From: Conexibacter woesei Iso977N
Lineage (GTDB): Bacteria; Actinomycetota; Thermoleophilia; Solirubrobacterales; Solirubrobacteraceae
DNA length: 64,000 nucleotides
Direction of reading: 5' to 3'
Assembly: GCF_000424625.1 (NCBI RefSeq)
Contig: NZ_AUKG01000004.1
Location: 248,001 to 312,000, forward strand
Below, in pieces: positions 38,774 through 47,685 of the stretch. The translations under genes were made by a program, and so were the position numbers. A model generated the notes under the pieces. That model ran no database searches. It saw only the letters and a program-made list of their open reading frames with translations, and was not told where the DNA came from. The stretch's first letter is position 1. Each line of letters opens with the position of its first letter.

Positions 38774-40191
38774 GCGTCGCGGCGAGGGGTTCGGCAGCGG
38801 TGCAGCGGCCGTCGGGGCGGATGAGCGACACCGAGCTGCTCGGCGCGCTGCGGCGTGGCGACGATGCGGCGTTCGAGGCGCTGTGCTCGCGGTATGAGAG
38901 CGCTCTGCGTCGCTACGCGCGCCACGTGTTGCGGGCGCGCCCGGCGGTGGTCGTCGACGACGTCGTCCAGGAGGCGCTGCTGCGTGCGCACCGGGCGCTG
39001 CGGCGCGACGACCGCCACATCGAGGTCCGGCCCTACCTGTTCCGGCTGGTCCGCAACTGCTGCCTGGACGAGCTGGCGCGGGTCCGGACCGACTCCGTCC
39101 CGCTGCACCTGCTGGTCGCGGGCGAGGAGCCGGCGGCGTCCGGGCCGTCGGTGGAGTCGGCGGCCGAGCAGCGCGACCGCGTCGCCCTGGCGTTGGGCGA
39201 CCTCGCGGCGCTGCCGGAGGTCCAGCGGCACGCTCTGGTGCGGCGCGAGCTGGACGGGCTCACGCACGAGCAGGTCGCCGCCGAGCTGGGGATCACGCCG
39301 GGCGCGTCGCGCTCGCTGGTCTACCGCGCGCGTGAAGCGCTCACCCGCGCGGACGCCGCCCGCGAGGCGCGCTGCGAGGACGTGCGCTTCGCGCTGCTCA
39401 AGGCCCACGACGACAAGCGCCGCGCGCCCGTGAGCGCGCTGCGCCACGTCGCCGGCTGCGGCGCCTGCCGCGCGTTCCGGACCGAGTTGAAGCACAACCG
39501 CTCGACGCTGCGGGTGCTGGTTCCGGCGCCACTGCTGCTGCTCGGCGCCGCGGGCCTGGCGCCGGCGCTGAAGGCCGGCGTCGTCAAGCCGGTCGCGACC
39601 GGCGCGGTCGCGCTGCTCGCCGCGGGCGGCGCGGCCTACGAGCTGCACCAGCACGTCTTCGCGCCGGGCGACCCGACGCCGATCCCGCTCTCCGGCGTGG
39701 CGCTCCCCCACGGCCGCCTGGCCGCGGGCGCGCCGCTGCCCGCGCGCACCGCGCTGATCACCGCCCGGACGGCCGCGTCGGCGACGTCGGCGCAGCTGAC
39801 CTGCCCCACCGGGATGCGCGTCGCCGGCCTCGTCCCCACGCCCGGCTCCCAGCGCTCGCTCGGCTTCGACCCCGCGACCGTCATCGGCGCCAGCACCTCG
39901 GCCCACGTCCTCTTCGGCCCCGGCGACGACGCCGTCGACCTCGCGATCCTCTGCCGCGTCCCGTCCTCGACCGGCTCCGTCCGCGCCAGCTCCGCCACCG
40001 CGGCCTCCCACCACCTCATCGTCCACGCCTGCCGCCGCCGCACAGCGCTCGCAACGTCACCCGGCGGCCCCACCTCCGGCACCATCACCGCCTCCGAACC
40101 CCTCTCGATCCTCTCCGGCCGCTCCGGCTGGCTCCGCGTCAAGACCGACGCCGGCCGCCGCGGCTGGATCCCCGCCCGCGTCGCCTGCTGA
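38770..40191 (+). CDS. ECF sigma factor fused to zinc anti-sigma motif, membrane segment and SH3-like domain
   Basis: A 473-residue multidomain protein. Sigma-2 is at residues about 28-108 (FEALCSRYESALRRYARHVL, VVDDVVQEALLRAHRAL, RPYLFRLVRNCCLDELAR) and sigma-4 at about 135-195 (ALPEVQRHALVRRELDGL, THEQVAAELGITPGASRSLV). It is followed by H226-x3-C230-x2-C233, the zinc anti-sigma (ZAS) signature, then a membrane segment (about 248-290), a Pro/Ala-rich linker and a C-terminal SH3-like part (SGRSGWLRVKTDAGRRGWIP). Thus a sigma factor and its would-be anti-sigma factor occur in one chain. The ATG at 38770 overlaps the preceding stop; ATG 38821 is a possible shorter start. Predicted signalling is inference. 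Confidence 0.85.
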   Translation: MSVAARGSAAVQRPSGRMSDTELLGALRRGDDAAFEALCSRYESALRRYARHVLRARPAVVVDDVVQEALLRAHRALRRDDRHIEVRPYLFRLVRNCCLDELARVRTDSVPLHLLVAGEEPAASGPSVESAAEQRDRVALALGDLAALPEVQRHALVRRELDGLTHEQVAAELGITPGASRSLVYRAREALTRADAAREARCEDVRFALLKAHDDKRRAPVSALRHVAGCGACRAFRTELKHNRSTLRVLVPAPLLLLGAAGLAPALKAGVVKPVATGAVALLAAGGAAYELHQHVFAPGDPTPIPLSGVALPHGRLAAGAPLPARTALITARTAASATSAQLTCPTGMRVAGLVPTPGSQRSLGFDPATVIGASTSAHVLFGPGDDAVDLAILCRVPSSTGSVRASSATAASHHLIVHACRRRTALATSPGGPTSGTITASEPLSILSGRSGWLRVKTDAGRRGWIPARVAC

Positions 40192-41129
<938 letters not shown>

Positions 41130-41133
<4 letters not shown>

Positions 41134-42047
41134 GCCTCCGGGAAGATACGCGCCCAGTCGTCGCGCATCGAGACGACCGTCCACCCCGCGCGCGCCGCGG
41201 TCTCGGCGATCGCCTCGGCGCTCGGGTCGGTCATCGCCTTGCCCTCGTAGGCGAACTCCCGATCGGCGTCGTCGTGGTCGACGACGATCGCCAGCGACGG
41301 GTGCTCGGTCCCGGTCGTCGCGTACTCGAGCATCTCGCGGTCCCCCGCGCTGTTGCCCGCCGCGAAGATCGGGCGCCGCCCGACGTGCGCCTGGATGTTG
41401 ATGACCTTGGGGGCGCCCTCGTTGGGCGAGCCGAGCAGCCTGGCCGTGCGCACCAGGTCGATCCTGCCGTCGCGGCGCTCCAGCTCGACCTCGACGGCCG
41501 AGCCGACGACGTCGTCGGGCGACACCCCGTAGAGCCGCTCGCTCGCCGCCCGGACGAACTCGACGCCGCCACCGGTGACGATGAACACGCGGAACCCGTG
41601 GTCGCGCAGCAAGGCCATCAACTCGAGCATCGGCGCGTAGACCAGGTCCGCGCACGGCCGCCTGAAGTGCGGGTGCGGCGCGTGCTCCAGCCACGCCGCC
41701 GCCGTTACGGCGAACGCCTCGGCGGTCACGCCGGCGTCCGTGGCCAGCAGCACCTCGGCCAGCGGCCCGAGCCCCTGCGCGGCCGCGGCCTCCAGGTCGC
41801 CCTCGAGCAGCGCCTGCGTGACCGGCCTGGCCGCCAGCTCCGGGTCGTCGGCCGCCTGCTCCTGCAGGCGCTGCAGCAGGTACAGCGCCTGGACGTAGGC
41901 CGGCTTCTCGCACCACAGCGTGCCGTCGTTGTCGAAGACGGCGATCCGGTCGCCCGCGGGGACCGACGCCTCGGCGTGGGCCGCGAAGTCCAGCAGGGCC
42001 TGCTTGGCCGGCCCGTCGTTCCAGGAGGCCAGTGGCTCGGCGCTCAT
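41130..42047 (-). CDS. HAD-family phosphatase (SerB-like)
   Basis: A 305-residue HAD hydrolase with nucleophile motif D39-x-D41 in AVFDNDGTLWCEKPAYVQ, the motif II region RVFIVTGGGVEFVR and motif IV AAGNSAGDREMLEY. It resembles phosphoserine phosphatase-like proteins common in Actinobacteria and Proteobacteria that travel with sulfatases. Its likely role is to remove a phosphate from a small molecule; the link to sulfate ester degradation is by gene order only. It lies between the sulfatase (5-nt gap) and the FGE gene (4-nt overlap). Confidence 0.87.
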
Positions 42048-42052
42048 CGGCC

Positions 42053-43600
42053 TCAGCGCCCCGACGTCAGGACGCTGTTGAGCTTGTCCACGACCTGGTC
42101 GATCGTGAAGCTCGCCGCCTTCTGGCGCGGCGGGAACTCCTCGAACGTCGCCAGGAACTGCGTGACCAGGCCGGTCGCCGCGAGCACGATGTAGTCGTTC
42201 TCGAACATCCAGTCCCAGTAGGTGTTGGACGTGATGTCGGCGCGCTCGAACGGGTCCATGCGCAAGTTGAACAACTTGGGCACGCGCAGGGCGACGAACG
42301 GCTCGGCCCAGATCTGCAGCGTGCCCTGCTCGCGCTGCTCCATGAAGACGACCTTCCAGTTGTCGAAGCGCAGCGCCAGCACGTCGCCGTCGTCGGAGAA
42401 GTAGACGAGGCCCTGGCGCGGCGACCTCTCCGCCGCGCCCGTCAGGTACGGGAGCAGGTTGTAGCCGTCGATGTGGACCCTGTAGGTCGTGTCGCCGATC
42501 GTGTGCCCGGCCTTGAGCTTGTCGATGATCTCGTCGTCGCCCGCGGCGGCCAGGAACGTCGGCAGCCAGTCGTGGTGCTGGACGATCTCGTTGGAGACGC
42601 TGCCCGCGGCGATCCTGCCGGGCCAGCGGATCATCTCCGGGATCCGGAAGGCGCCCTCCCAGTTGGTGTTCTTCTCGCTGCGGAACGGCGTCATGCCGCC
42701 GTCGGGCCACGTGTTCATGTGCGGCCCGTTGTCGGTGGAGTAGATGACGATCGTGTCCTCGGCGAGGCCGAGCTCGTCGAGCTGGTCCAGCAGCGCGCCG
42801 ACGACCCTGTCGTGGTCGATCATCGTGTCGTGGTAGGGCGACTGCCAGCGGCCGGCCTGGCCGATGCTCTCGGGCTTCGGATGCGTCCGGAAGTGCATGT
42901 GCGTGGTGTTGAACCACACGAAGAACGGCGTGTCCTCCGCGGCCTGGCGCCCGATGAAGTCCCTCGCGACGTCGAGCACCTCGTCGTCGATGGTCTCCAT
43001 CCGCTTCCTCGTCAGCGGCCCGGTGTCCTCGATCCGCTGCTTGCCGACACGCCCGTAGCGGCCCTCCTCGGTGTCGTCGTCGGCGTCGGTCGCCCACGCG
43101 TGCAGGACGCCGCGGGGCCGGAAGCGCTCGTTGAAGCCCGGGAAGTCCGCGGCCGGCGGCCAGTTCGGCCACTCCGGCTCCTCCTCGGCGTTCAAGTGGT
43201 ACAGGTTGCCGTAGAACTCGTCGAAGCCGTGCACCGTCGGCAGGTACTTGTTGAGGTCGCCGAGGTGGTTCTTGCCGAACTGCCCGGTCGCGTAGCCGCG
43301 CTCCCTGAGCAGCGTGGCGATCGACACGTCCTCGGGCTGCAGCCCGACGTCGGCGCCCGGCATCCCGACCTTGCTCAGCCCGGTCCGGAACACCGACTGG
43401 CCGGTGATGAACGACGACCGCCCCGCCGTGCAGCTCTGCTCGCCGTAGGAGTCGGTGAACCGCATCCCCTCGTCGGCGATCCGGTCGATGTTCGGCGTCC
43501 GGTAGCCCATCAGGCCGTCGGAGTAGCAACTCAGGTTGGTGATGCCGATGTCATCGCCCCAGATCACCAGGATGTTGGGCTTCTTGCGCTCGTCGGGCAC
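42053..43600 (-). CDS. Arylsulfatase (type I, formylglycine sulfatase)
   Basis: A 515-residue alkaline-phosphatase-superfamily sulfatase without an evident signal peptide. The signature SCTAGRSS (C57-T-A-G-R61) is the FGE target, and the metal-binding DD-type start NILVIWGDDIGITNLS, the GKNHLGD histidine motif and STDNGPHMNTWPDGG are all present. It hydrolyses a sulfate ester; substrate unknown. It heads the sulfatase-HAD-FGE operon, so it should be matured by the enzyme encoded two genes downstream. The GTG start at 43600 has a GGGAGG site at 6 nt. Confidence 0.95.
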   Translation of the reverse strand: MPDERKKPNILVIWGDDIGITNLSCYSDGLMGYRTPNIDRIADEGMRFTDSYGEQSCTAGRSSFITGQSVFRTGLSKVGMPGADVGLQPEDVSIATLLRERGYATGQFGKNHLGDLNKYLPTVHGFDEFYGNLYHLNAEEEPEWPNWPPAADFPGFNERFRPRGVLHAWATDADDDTEEGRYGRVGKQRIEDTGPLTRKRMETIDDEVLDVARDFIGRQAAEDTPFFVWFNTTHMHFRTHPKPESIGQAGRWQSPYHDTMIDHDRVVGALLDQLDELGLAEDTIVIYSTDNGPHMNTWPDGGMTPFRSEKNTNWEGAFRIPEMIRWPGRIAAGSVSNEIVQHHDWLPTFLAAAGDDEIIDKLKAGHTIGDTTYRVHIDGYNLLPYLTGAAERSPRQGLVYFSDDGDVLALRFDNWKVVFMEQREQGTLQIWAEPFVALRVPKLFNLRMDPFERADITSNTYWDWMFENDYIVLAATGLVTQFLATFEEFPPRQKAASFTIDQVVDKLNSVLTSGR

Positions 43601-43647
43601 GTCGTTCCTCCCGTTCCTCTCGCTCGGATACGACGTGCACCATCACC

Positions 43648-43662
43648 GACGCTGGGAGCGTC
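43648..43662. promoter_or_regulatory. Palindrome upstream of the sulfatase operon
   Basis: GACGCT-GGG-AGCGTC lies 48 nt upstream of the sulfatase start in the 207-bp gap that separates it from the ATPase island. It may be an operator. The rest of the gap shows no gene. Confidence 0.4.
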
Positions 43663-43807
43663 AGACATCACCCGCGGCGGATGAACGGCTCACAGAACGT
43701 GACTCCATGCCATCTCGGGCGTCGTCGGCCCTGCATCGGTTGCCGCCACGAAGCAGCTCCCGACGAGGAAAGGTGCGAAGGAAGGCGCGTCGATTCGCGG
43801 TTCCTTG

Positions 43808-46129
43808 TCAGGTCCGCTCGGGAAGTGCGGTGGCCTCGGTGTGAGTGGCTCGACACATGCGCTCGAAGTGGTCGGCGTCGACCGCGCGCAGGAATTCCAT
43901 GCACCGCCGGATCTGCCCCTGGACCGCGCGAGCGTCGAGTACGTCCACGCTCTCGTTGCCCTCGCCATGCGAAAAGCGATTGCAGAAGTCGTAGACGTCG
44001 CGAAATGGCTCGCCCTGCCTGCTCTCAACGAGCGCCTCGAGCTGCCGCAGGAAATCCGGACGGTCGGGCACCTTGTAACTGGCGAACACTTCGAGCACGC
44101 GACGGGCTGCATTCGGGAGAAGGAACAGGCGCTCGTGATCCTCGGATGCAGCGACGCCGGCCATGACCATCTCGAAGAGATAGGCGTACTCCGAGGTGTT
44201 GTTCAGCAAAAGCTCCGGCAGCGCGCCCATCCATGACTTGCGCTCGCCGTCGAGCGAAGTCGCGTACATCTCCATGAACGAAACCCTTGGAAAATGTCGT
44301 TCGGCGACATCGCCCTCACGGATCCTCCGCCTCGACTTCGTCCACTGGCTCCTCTGAGACTTGATGAACAGCCGCAACAGGCTGAAATCGTGGGTCAAGA
44401 CGATGTACTGCCCAAACTTGTTGAGCGTGTCCACCAACCACTGATGAGTTGCGAACAGTGATTCTCGGTCAAGAGAGCTGGACGGATCGTCGATCACCAC
44501 GATGCGCCGCGACGGTTCGTCGCCCGCTGACTGCTCATCCTCCAACTTCCGCAAGAAGTACAACAACGAAAGCGTCGTCCGCTCGCCCTCGCTGAGATCC
44601 TTCCCCGGCGCGTCACCGCGGCGACAGGCGTACGACTTTCCGTCAGCGGTGACCGCGATGCTGAGATGTTCCTTGCCGTAGACGCGGGCAAGATCGCGCG
44701 TCAAAATATCGGCCATCGCTTTGGTGGTGAATTGCGACTGGCGAACCTTATCCAGCCGTAGCTCCGCCAAACGTGCCGACTCAACACTAGTCCTGCTCTT
44801 GACGGCGCACCTCCTGGCCTGGTCCTCGAGTTCTCGAAATCCCGAGCTGTGCGAGCCGATCAGATGCGCCAGCACGGTCCGCTCGCGGTCCTCGGTGACC
44901 TCCCTATGCCTAGCTGCGCGGTCGTTGTGGCCAAGGACCGCCTCGGCTAGCACCGTGGTCGACGGACCACCGCGCAGCAACGAGAAGTCCGGCGCCGTCG
45001 GCCTGACGTTAGGGTCGTCAGCCTTGGCCTTAAGCACGCGCTCGACAGCATCCATGACGGCGAGGCGGTCTTGTACTGCCGAAGCCGCACGGTCCAGCGC
45101 GCTGCCGTAGACCATTTGGGACTCGCTGTCCATGAGTTCCACGGAGGGCAACCCAGAGTGCCACGACACGAGCCTCTCTCTTGCGCTGAGGACAGAGTCC
45201 CGCAAGTTGTTGGCGTTGCCTCGGATCCTGAGCCAGCTTTCATCGAAGTGCTGCGCGAGTTGCAGGCGCCGCTGGTTGGAAATCTCATTTGCACAAAAGA
45301 GACAGTGCTCCAAACCATCATGCATCTCAATTCCCTGCTCAACCCACCTCTGTGCCGTCGGGTCATCCTCCAACGCCTGAATGGCAGTCCGGACGGGCGT
45401 CTCGGCAAGAAGCTCAGCCAGACCGGCGAGCGCGCCGAAGATGCCGGACGGTGGTTCGGGGATCTCCGGCACGGCAGACGGGGCGCTCTCTCCTAGGCGC
45501 TTCAACGCCTCGGCATGGGCGTTGTCGTCAGGGATGTCGCCCCTGTACCTCCGTAGACGATCTTGGACTATGGGAAGCGAGTAGCGATTCTTCGTGTAGT
45601 GCTTGAAATCGAACTCCTCGAGCTCAGACACGATCCGATCTTGGACGCGCCTGGCCATCTCGTTGACTTTCCTGTCGGCTGCCCTCTGCTCCCTAGCGGC
45701 CTCTCGCGCTCCCTCGTGAAGCTCCTCGATCTCCTGAACGAGCCTTGTCTCTTCCTCTTTGGCATCGATGGCCTCGCGCCCGAGGGACACGATCGCTGAC
45801 GCGCCGGCCCCCTCCAGGAACTCGGCGAGGTTCTCCTCGACCCACCTGCGAGTGAAGACCGCCATGGCGGGTGAGGGACCGGCTCCGCCAGTTGCGACGG
45901 CAGTCCGCCGCCTATCCCCGTCCTCCCACACGATGCCTGTGGCGCAGTCGCCTTCGGCGAGGCTGAGAAGCAACTCGGACAACGTGGACTTCCCACTGCC
46001 GTTATGGCCATACATGATCGTGCGTCGTCCGGCTGCGATATCGGCTGGCCAAAAGTCCCTATGCAGGGATCGCCACGAGTCCTTGAGATCGAGCCGGCGA
46101 AGCAAGCCTGAGTTCGGAGCTGTCGTCAC
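43808..46129 (-). CDS. RloC-like ATPase, putative stand-alone anticodon-nuclease defence protein
   Basis: A 773-residue SMC/Rad50-like ABC ATPase (AAA_13 type). Residues 41-49 are Walker A GHNGSGKST; two helical/coiled-coil arms (about 120-175 and 300-475) flank C276-x2-C279 (HCLFCANE), which fits a zinc hook; signature 512-516 (LSEGE); Walker B at 543-549 (VVIDDPS) and an H-loop His580. The C-terminal 190 residues contain R676-x3-E680 and H721, the R-x3-E...H pattern of PrrC/RloC anticodon nucleases, with the FCNRFSHGEGNES region typical of this group. Length is close to RloC. The gene is clearly lower in GC than its neighbours and stands alone, suggesting horizontal transfer. Alternative: another AAA_13 defence or repair ATPase. 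The GTG at 46129 is likely leaderless. Confidence 0.8.
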   Translation of the reverse strand: MTTAPNSGLLRRLDLKDSWRSLHRDFWPADIAAGRRTIMYGHNGSGKSTLSELLLSLAEGDCATGIVWEDGDRRRTAVATGGAGPSPAMAVFTRRWVEENLAEFLEGAGASAIVSLGREAIDAKEEETRLVQEIEELHEGAREAAREQRAADRKVNEMARRVQDRIVSELEEFDFKHYTKNRYSLPIVQDRLRRYRGDIPDDNAHAEALKRLGESAPSAVPEIPEPPSGIFGALAGLAELLAETPVRTAIQALEDDPTAQRWVEQGIEMHDGLEHCLFCANEISNQRRLQLAQHFDESWLRIRGNANNLRDSVLSARERLVSWHSGLPSVELMDSESQMVYGSALDRAASAVQDRLAVMDAVERVLKAKADDPNVRPTAPDFSLLRGGPSTTVLAEAVLGHNDRAARHREVTEDRERTVLAHLIGSHSSGFRELEDQARRCAVKSRTSVESARLAELRLDKVRQSQFTTKAMADILTRDLARVYGKEHLSIAVTADGKSYACRRGDAPGKDLSEGERTTLSLLYFLRKLEDEQSAGDEPSRRIVVIDDPSSSLDRESLFATHQWLVDTLNKFGQYIVLTHDFSLLRLFIKSQRSQWTKSRRRIREGDVAERHFPRVSFMEMYATSLDGERKSWMGALPELLLNNTSEYAYLFEMVMAGVAASEDHERLFLLPNAARRVLEVFASYKVPDRPDFLRQLEALVESRQGEPFRDVYDFCNRFSHGEGNESVDVLDARAVQGQIRRCMEFLRAVDADHFERMCRATHTEATALPERT

Positions 46130-46174
46130 CCCAATATCCTAAGTGATTGCTGATCGTTGGCACAATTAGCAATC
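46130..46174 (-). promoter_or_regulatory. Promoter and operator of the RloC-like gene
   Basis: On the minus strand TTGTGC (complement of 46159-46164) is followed after 17 bp by TAGGAT (complement of 46136-46141), which ends 6 nt before the GTG. The inverted repeat TGATTGCT (46143-46150) and AGCAATCA (46167-46174) flanks the -35 with a 16-bp centre. The remaining gap to 46353 is featureless high-GC sequence. Confidence 0.55.
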
Positions 46175-46353
46175 ATCAGGCATTCCGAGCTGCGTAGCGA
46201 ACCCCGAATGTCGACGGAGACTCTGGCAAACGAGCGAGACGCCAGGATCGACAACGCGCCGGTACCGCTGACGTCGGCAGCGCTGACGGTGCGGCCGTGG
46301 ACGACATAGGTGGCGCTGAGGAGGCGCCTCTGGTCCGCGTGTACCGAGGTCGG

Positions 46354-47010
46354 CTAGAGGCCGAGCTCGGACCGGTAGGTCGTGCGGTACTGCTTGCGGG
46401 CGGCCATGACCTTGGTCACGTAGGAGCGGGTCTCGCCGAAGGGGATGGCGGAGATGTTGAGCGACTTGTCCTGGGCCTTGGCGGCCGCGACCCACTTGTC
46501 GACGTTGCCCTCGCCGGCGTTGTAGGCGGCGAGCACCAGCGGCACGTCGTCGCCGTAGCGCTGCATCAGGTACTTCAGGTAGTACGCGCCGTAGGCGATG
46601 TTGACCTGGGGCGTCCCGAGGTCGCTGACCTGGAACGCCGTCCCGCCGGACTTGTGCGCGATGTACTGCGCGGTCGCGGGCGTCAGCTGCATCAGGCCCT
46701 TGGCCCCGGCGCTGCTCGTCCGGCCGTCGATGAACCGCGACTCCGCGTAGATGACGCCGGCGATCAGCGCCGGATCGAGGCCCTTGTCGCGCGCCTGCTG
46801 GCGGATGATGTCCTCGTGGCGCAGCGGCAGCGAGATCTCGGTGACCGCATGGTGGAACGCGGGCCTCAGCGCGAGCACCGCGCACACCGCCAGGACGATC
46901 GTCGTGGCGATCGCCATCAGGCGCCGGCGCCGGATCTGCGCGACCGACGCCCCGCGGCGGGCGGCTGCCGGCTGACGCCGGCGGGAGGCTGTCGCGGTCC
47001 GGGTGCTCAT
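46354..47010 (-). CDS. Lytic murein transglycosylase (SLT domain)
   Basis: A 218-residue protein with a short cytoplasmic, Arg/Ala-rich N-terminus, one membrane anchor (about 32-50, MAIATTIVLAVCAVLALRPA) and an SLT domain (about 70-215) containing IAGVIYAESRF with the catalytic Glu, SAGAKGLMQLTPATA and AYNAGEGNV. It resembles the MltE/Slt70-like group and cuts glycan strands to make room for wall synthesis. The ATG overlaps the coaE stop (ATGA), an operon arrangement also seen in other actinobacteria. Confidence 0.9.
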   Translation of the reverse strand: MSTRTATASRRRQPAAARRGASVAQIRRRRLMAIATTIVLAVCAVLALRPAFHHAVTEISLPLRHEDIIRQQARDKGLDPALIAGVIYAESRFIDGRTSSAGAKGLMQLTPATAQYIAHKSGGTAFQVSDLGTPQVNIAYGAYYLKYLMQRYGDDVPLVLAAYNAGEGNVDKWVAAAKAQDKSLNISAIPFGETRSYVTKVMAARKQYRTTYRSELGL

Positions 47011-47600
47011 CGGGAAGCCGTCAGCTTGCCAAGCACGGAGGACAGCGTGGTCTCGAGGTCAGCTTCCGTACCGTCGTTGTGCACCGCGAAGGTCGCTCTT
47101 TGCGCCTTCTCGTCCTGGGACAGCTGCCGCGCCGCGCGCTCGTCGACCGCCTCGTGACCGCGCGCCGCGGCCCGCGCCGCGCGCACCGACTCGTCGGCGA
47201 TCACCGCGATCGTCGCGTCGTACATCTCGTGCATCCCGGCCTCGAACAGCAACGGCGTCTCCACCACCGCTGCCTTCGGCGCCGGGTCCGCGCTCTCCTG
47301 CTCGACCCGGAACGCCCAGACGCGCGCGCCGACCAGCGGCCACAGCAGCCTCTCCAGCCACTCGCGCTCGGCGGGCGTCGCGAACACGTGCCGGGCGATC
47401 GCCCCGCGGTCGGCGCTGCCGTCGGCGGCGATCACGTCGTCGCCCCAGCGCTCGCGGATCGCGCCGAGCACCTCGTCGGACGTGTACAGCTCGTGGACGA
47501 CCGCGTCGGTCGAGATCGTCGCCGCGCCCAACCGCCCCAGGGCGGCCAGCGCCGTCGACTTCCCGGATCCCAGCCCGCCGGTCAGCCCGACGAACGGCAC
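47007..47600 (-). CDS. coaE: Dephospho-CoA kinase
   Basis: CoaE phosphorylates the 3-prime hydroxyl of dephospho-CoA, the last step of coenzyme A synthesis. The product (197 residues from the GTG at 47600) has the P-loop VGLTGGLGSGKSTALAAL, ISTDAVVHELY, VVETPLLFEAGM and the terminal helix region. An in-frame GTG at 47672 is also possible: it is preceded by AGGAG overlapping the rpsA stop and would add 24 residues. With the GTG at 47600 the family-typical N-terminus results but the ribosome site is poor. The gene lies directly after rpsA, separated by a hairpin. Confidence 0.93.
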   Translation of the reverse strand: MPFVGLTGGLGSGKSTALAALGRLGAATISTDAVVHELYTSDEVLGAIRERWGDDVIAADGSADRGAIARHVFATPAEREWLERLLWPLVGARVWAFRVEQESADPAPKAAVVETPLLFEAGMHEMYDATIAVIADESVRAARAAARGHEAVDERAARQLSQDEKAQRATFAVHNDGTEADLETTLSSVLGKLTASR

Positions 47601-47610
47601 GCGGAAACGA

Positions 47611-47641
47611 CCGACGGCCGCGCTGTCTGCGCGGCCGTCGG
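47611..47641 (-). terminator. Perfect 13-bp hairpin between rpsA and coaE
   Basis: CCGACGGCCGCGC (47611-47623) pairs perfectly with GCGCGGCCGTCGG (47629-47641) around TGTCT. On the minus strand it is followed by TCGTTTCC, a weak U-tract, and starts 45 nt after the rpsA stop. If the upstream coaE start is used, it lies in coaE coding sequence. Confidence 0.6.
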
Positions 47642-47685
47642 CGTCACTCTTGTCTGGCGGATCTGCGGCCACGAAGCCGCGGCTC

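Noticed and set aside
43601-46353. RloC-like region considered as an integrated mobile element or prophage remnant
   Set aside because: No integrase, transposase, tRNA or flanking direct repeat was seen. It is treated as a single transferred gene.
46166-46885. Open frame overlapping the lytic transglycosylase on the same strand
   Set aside because: It is a different-frame shadow of the conserved SLT gene and has no homology-type motif.
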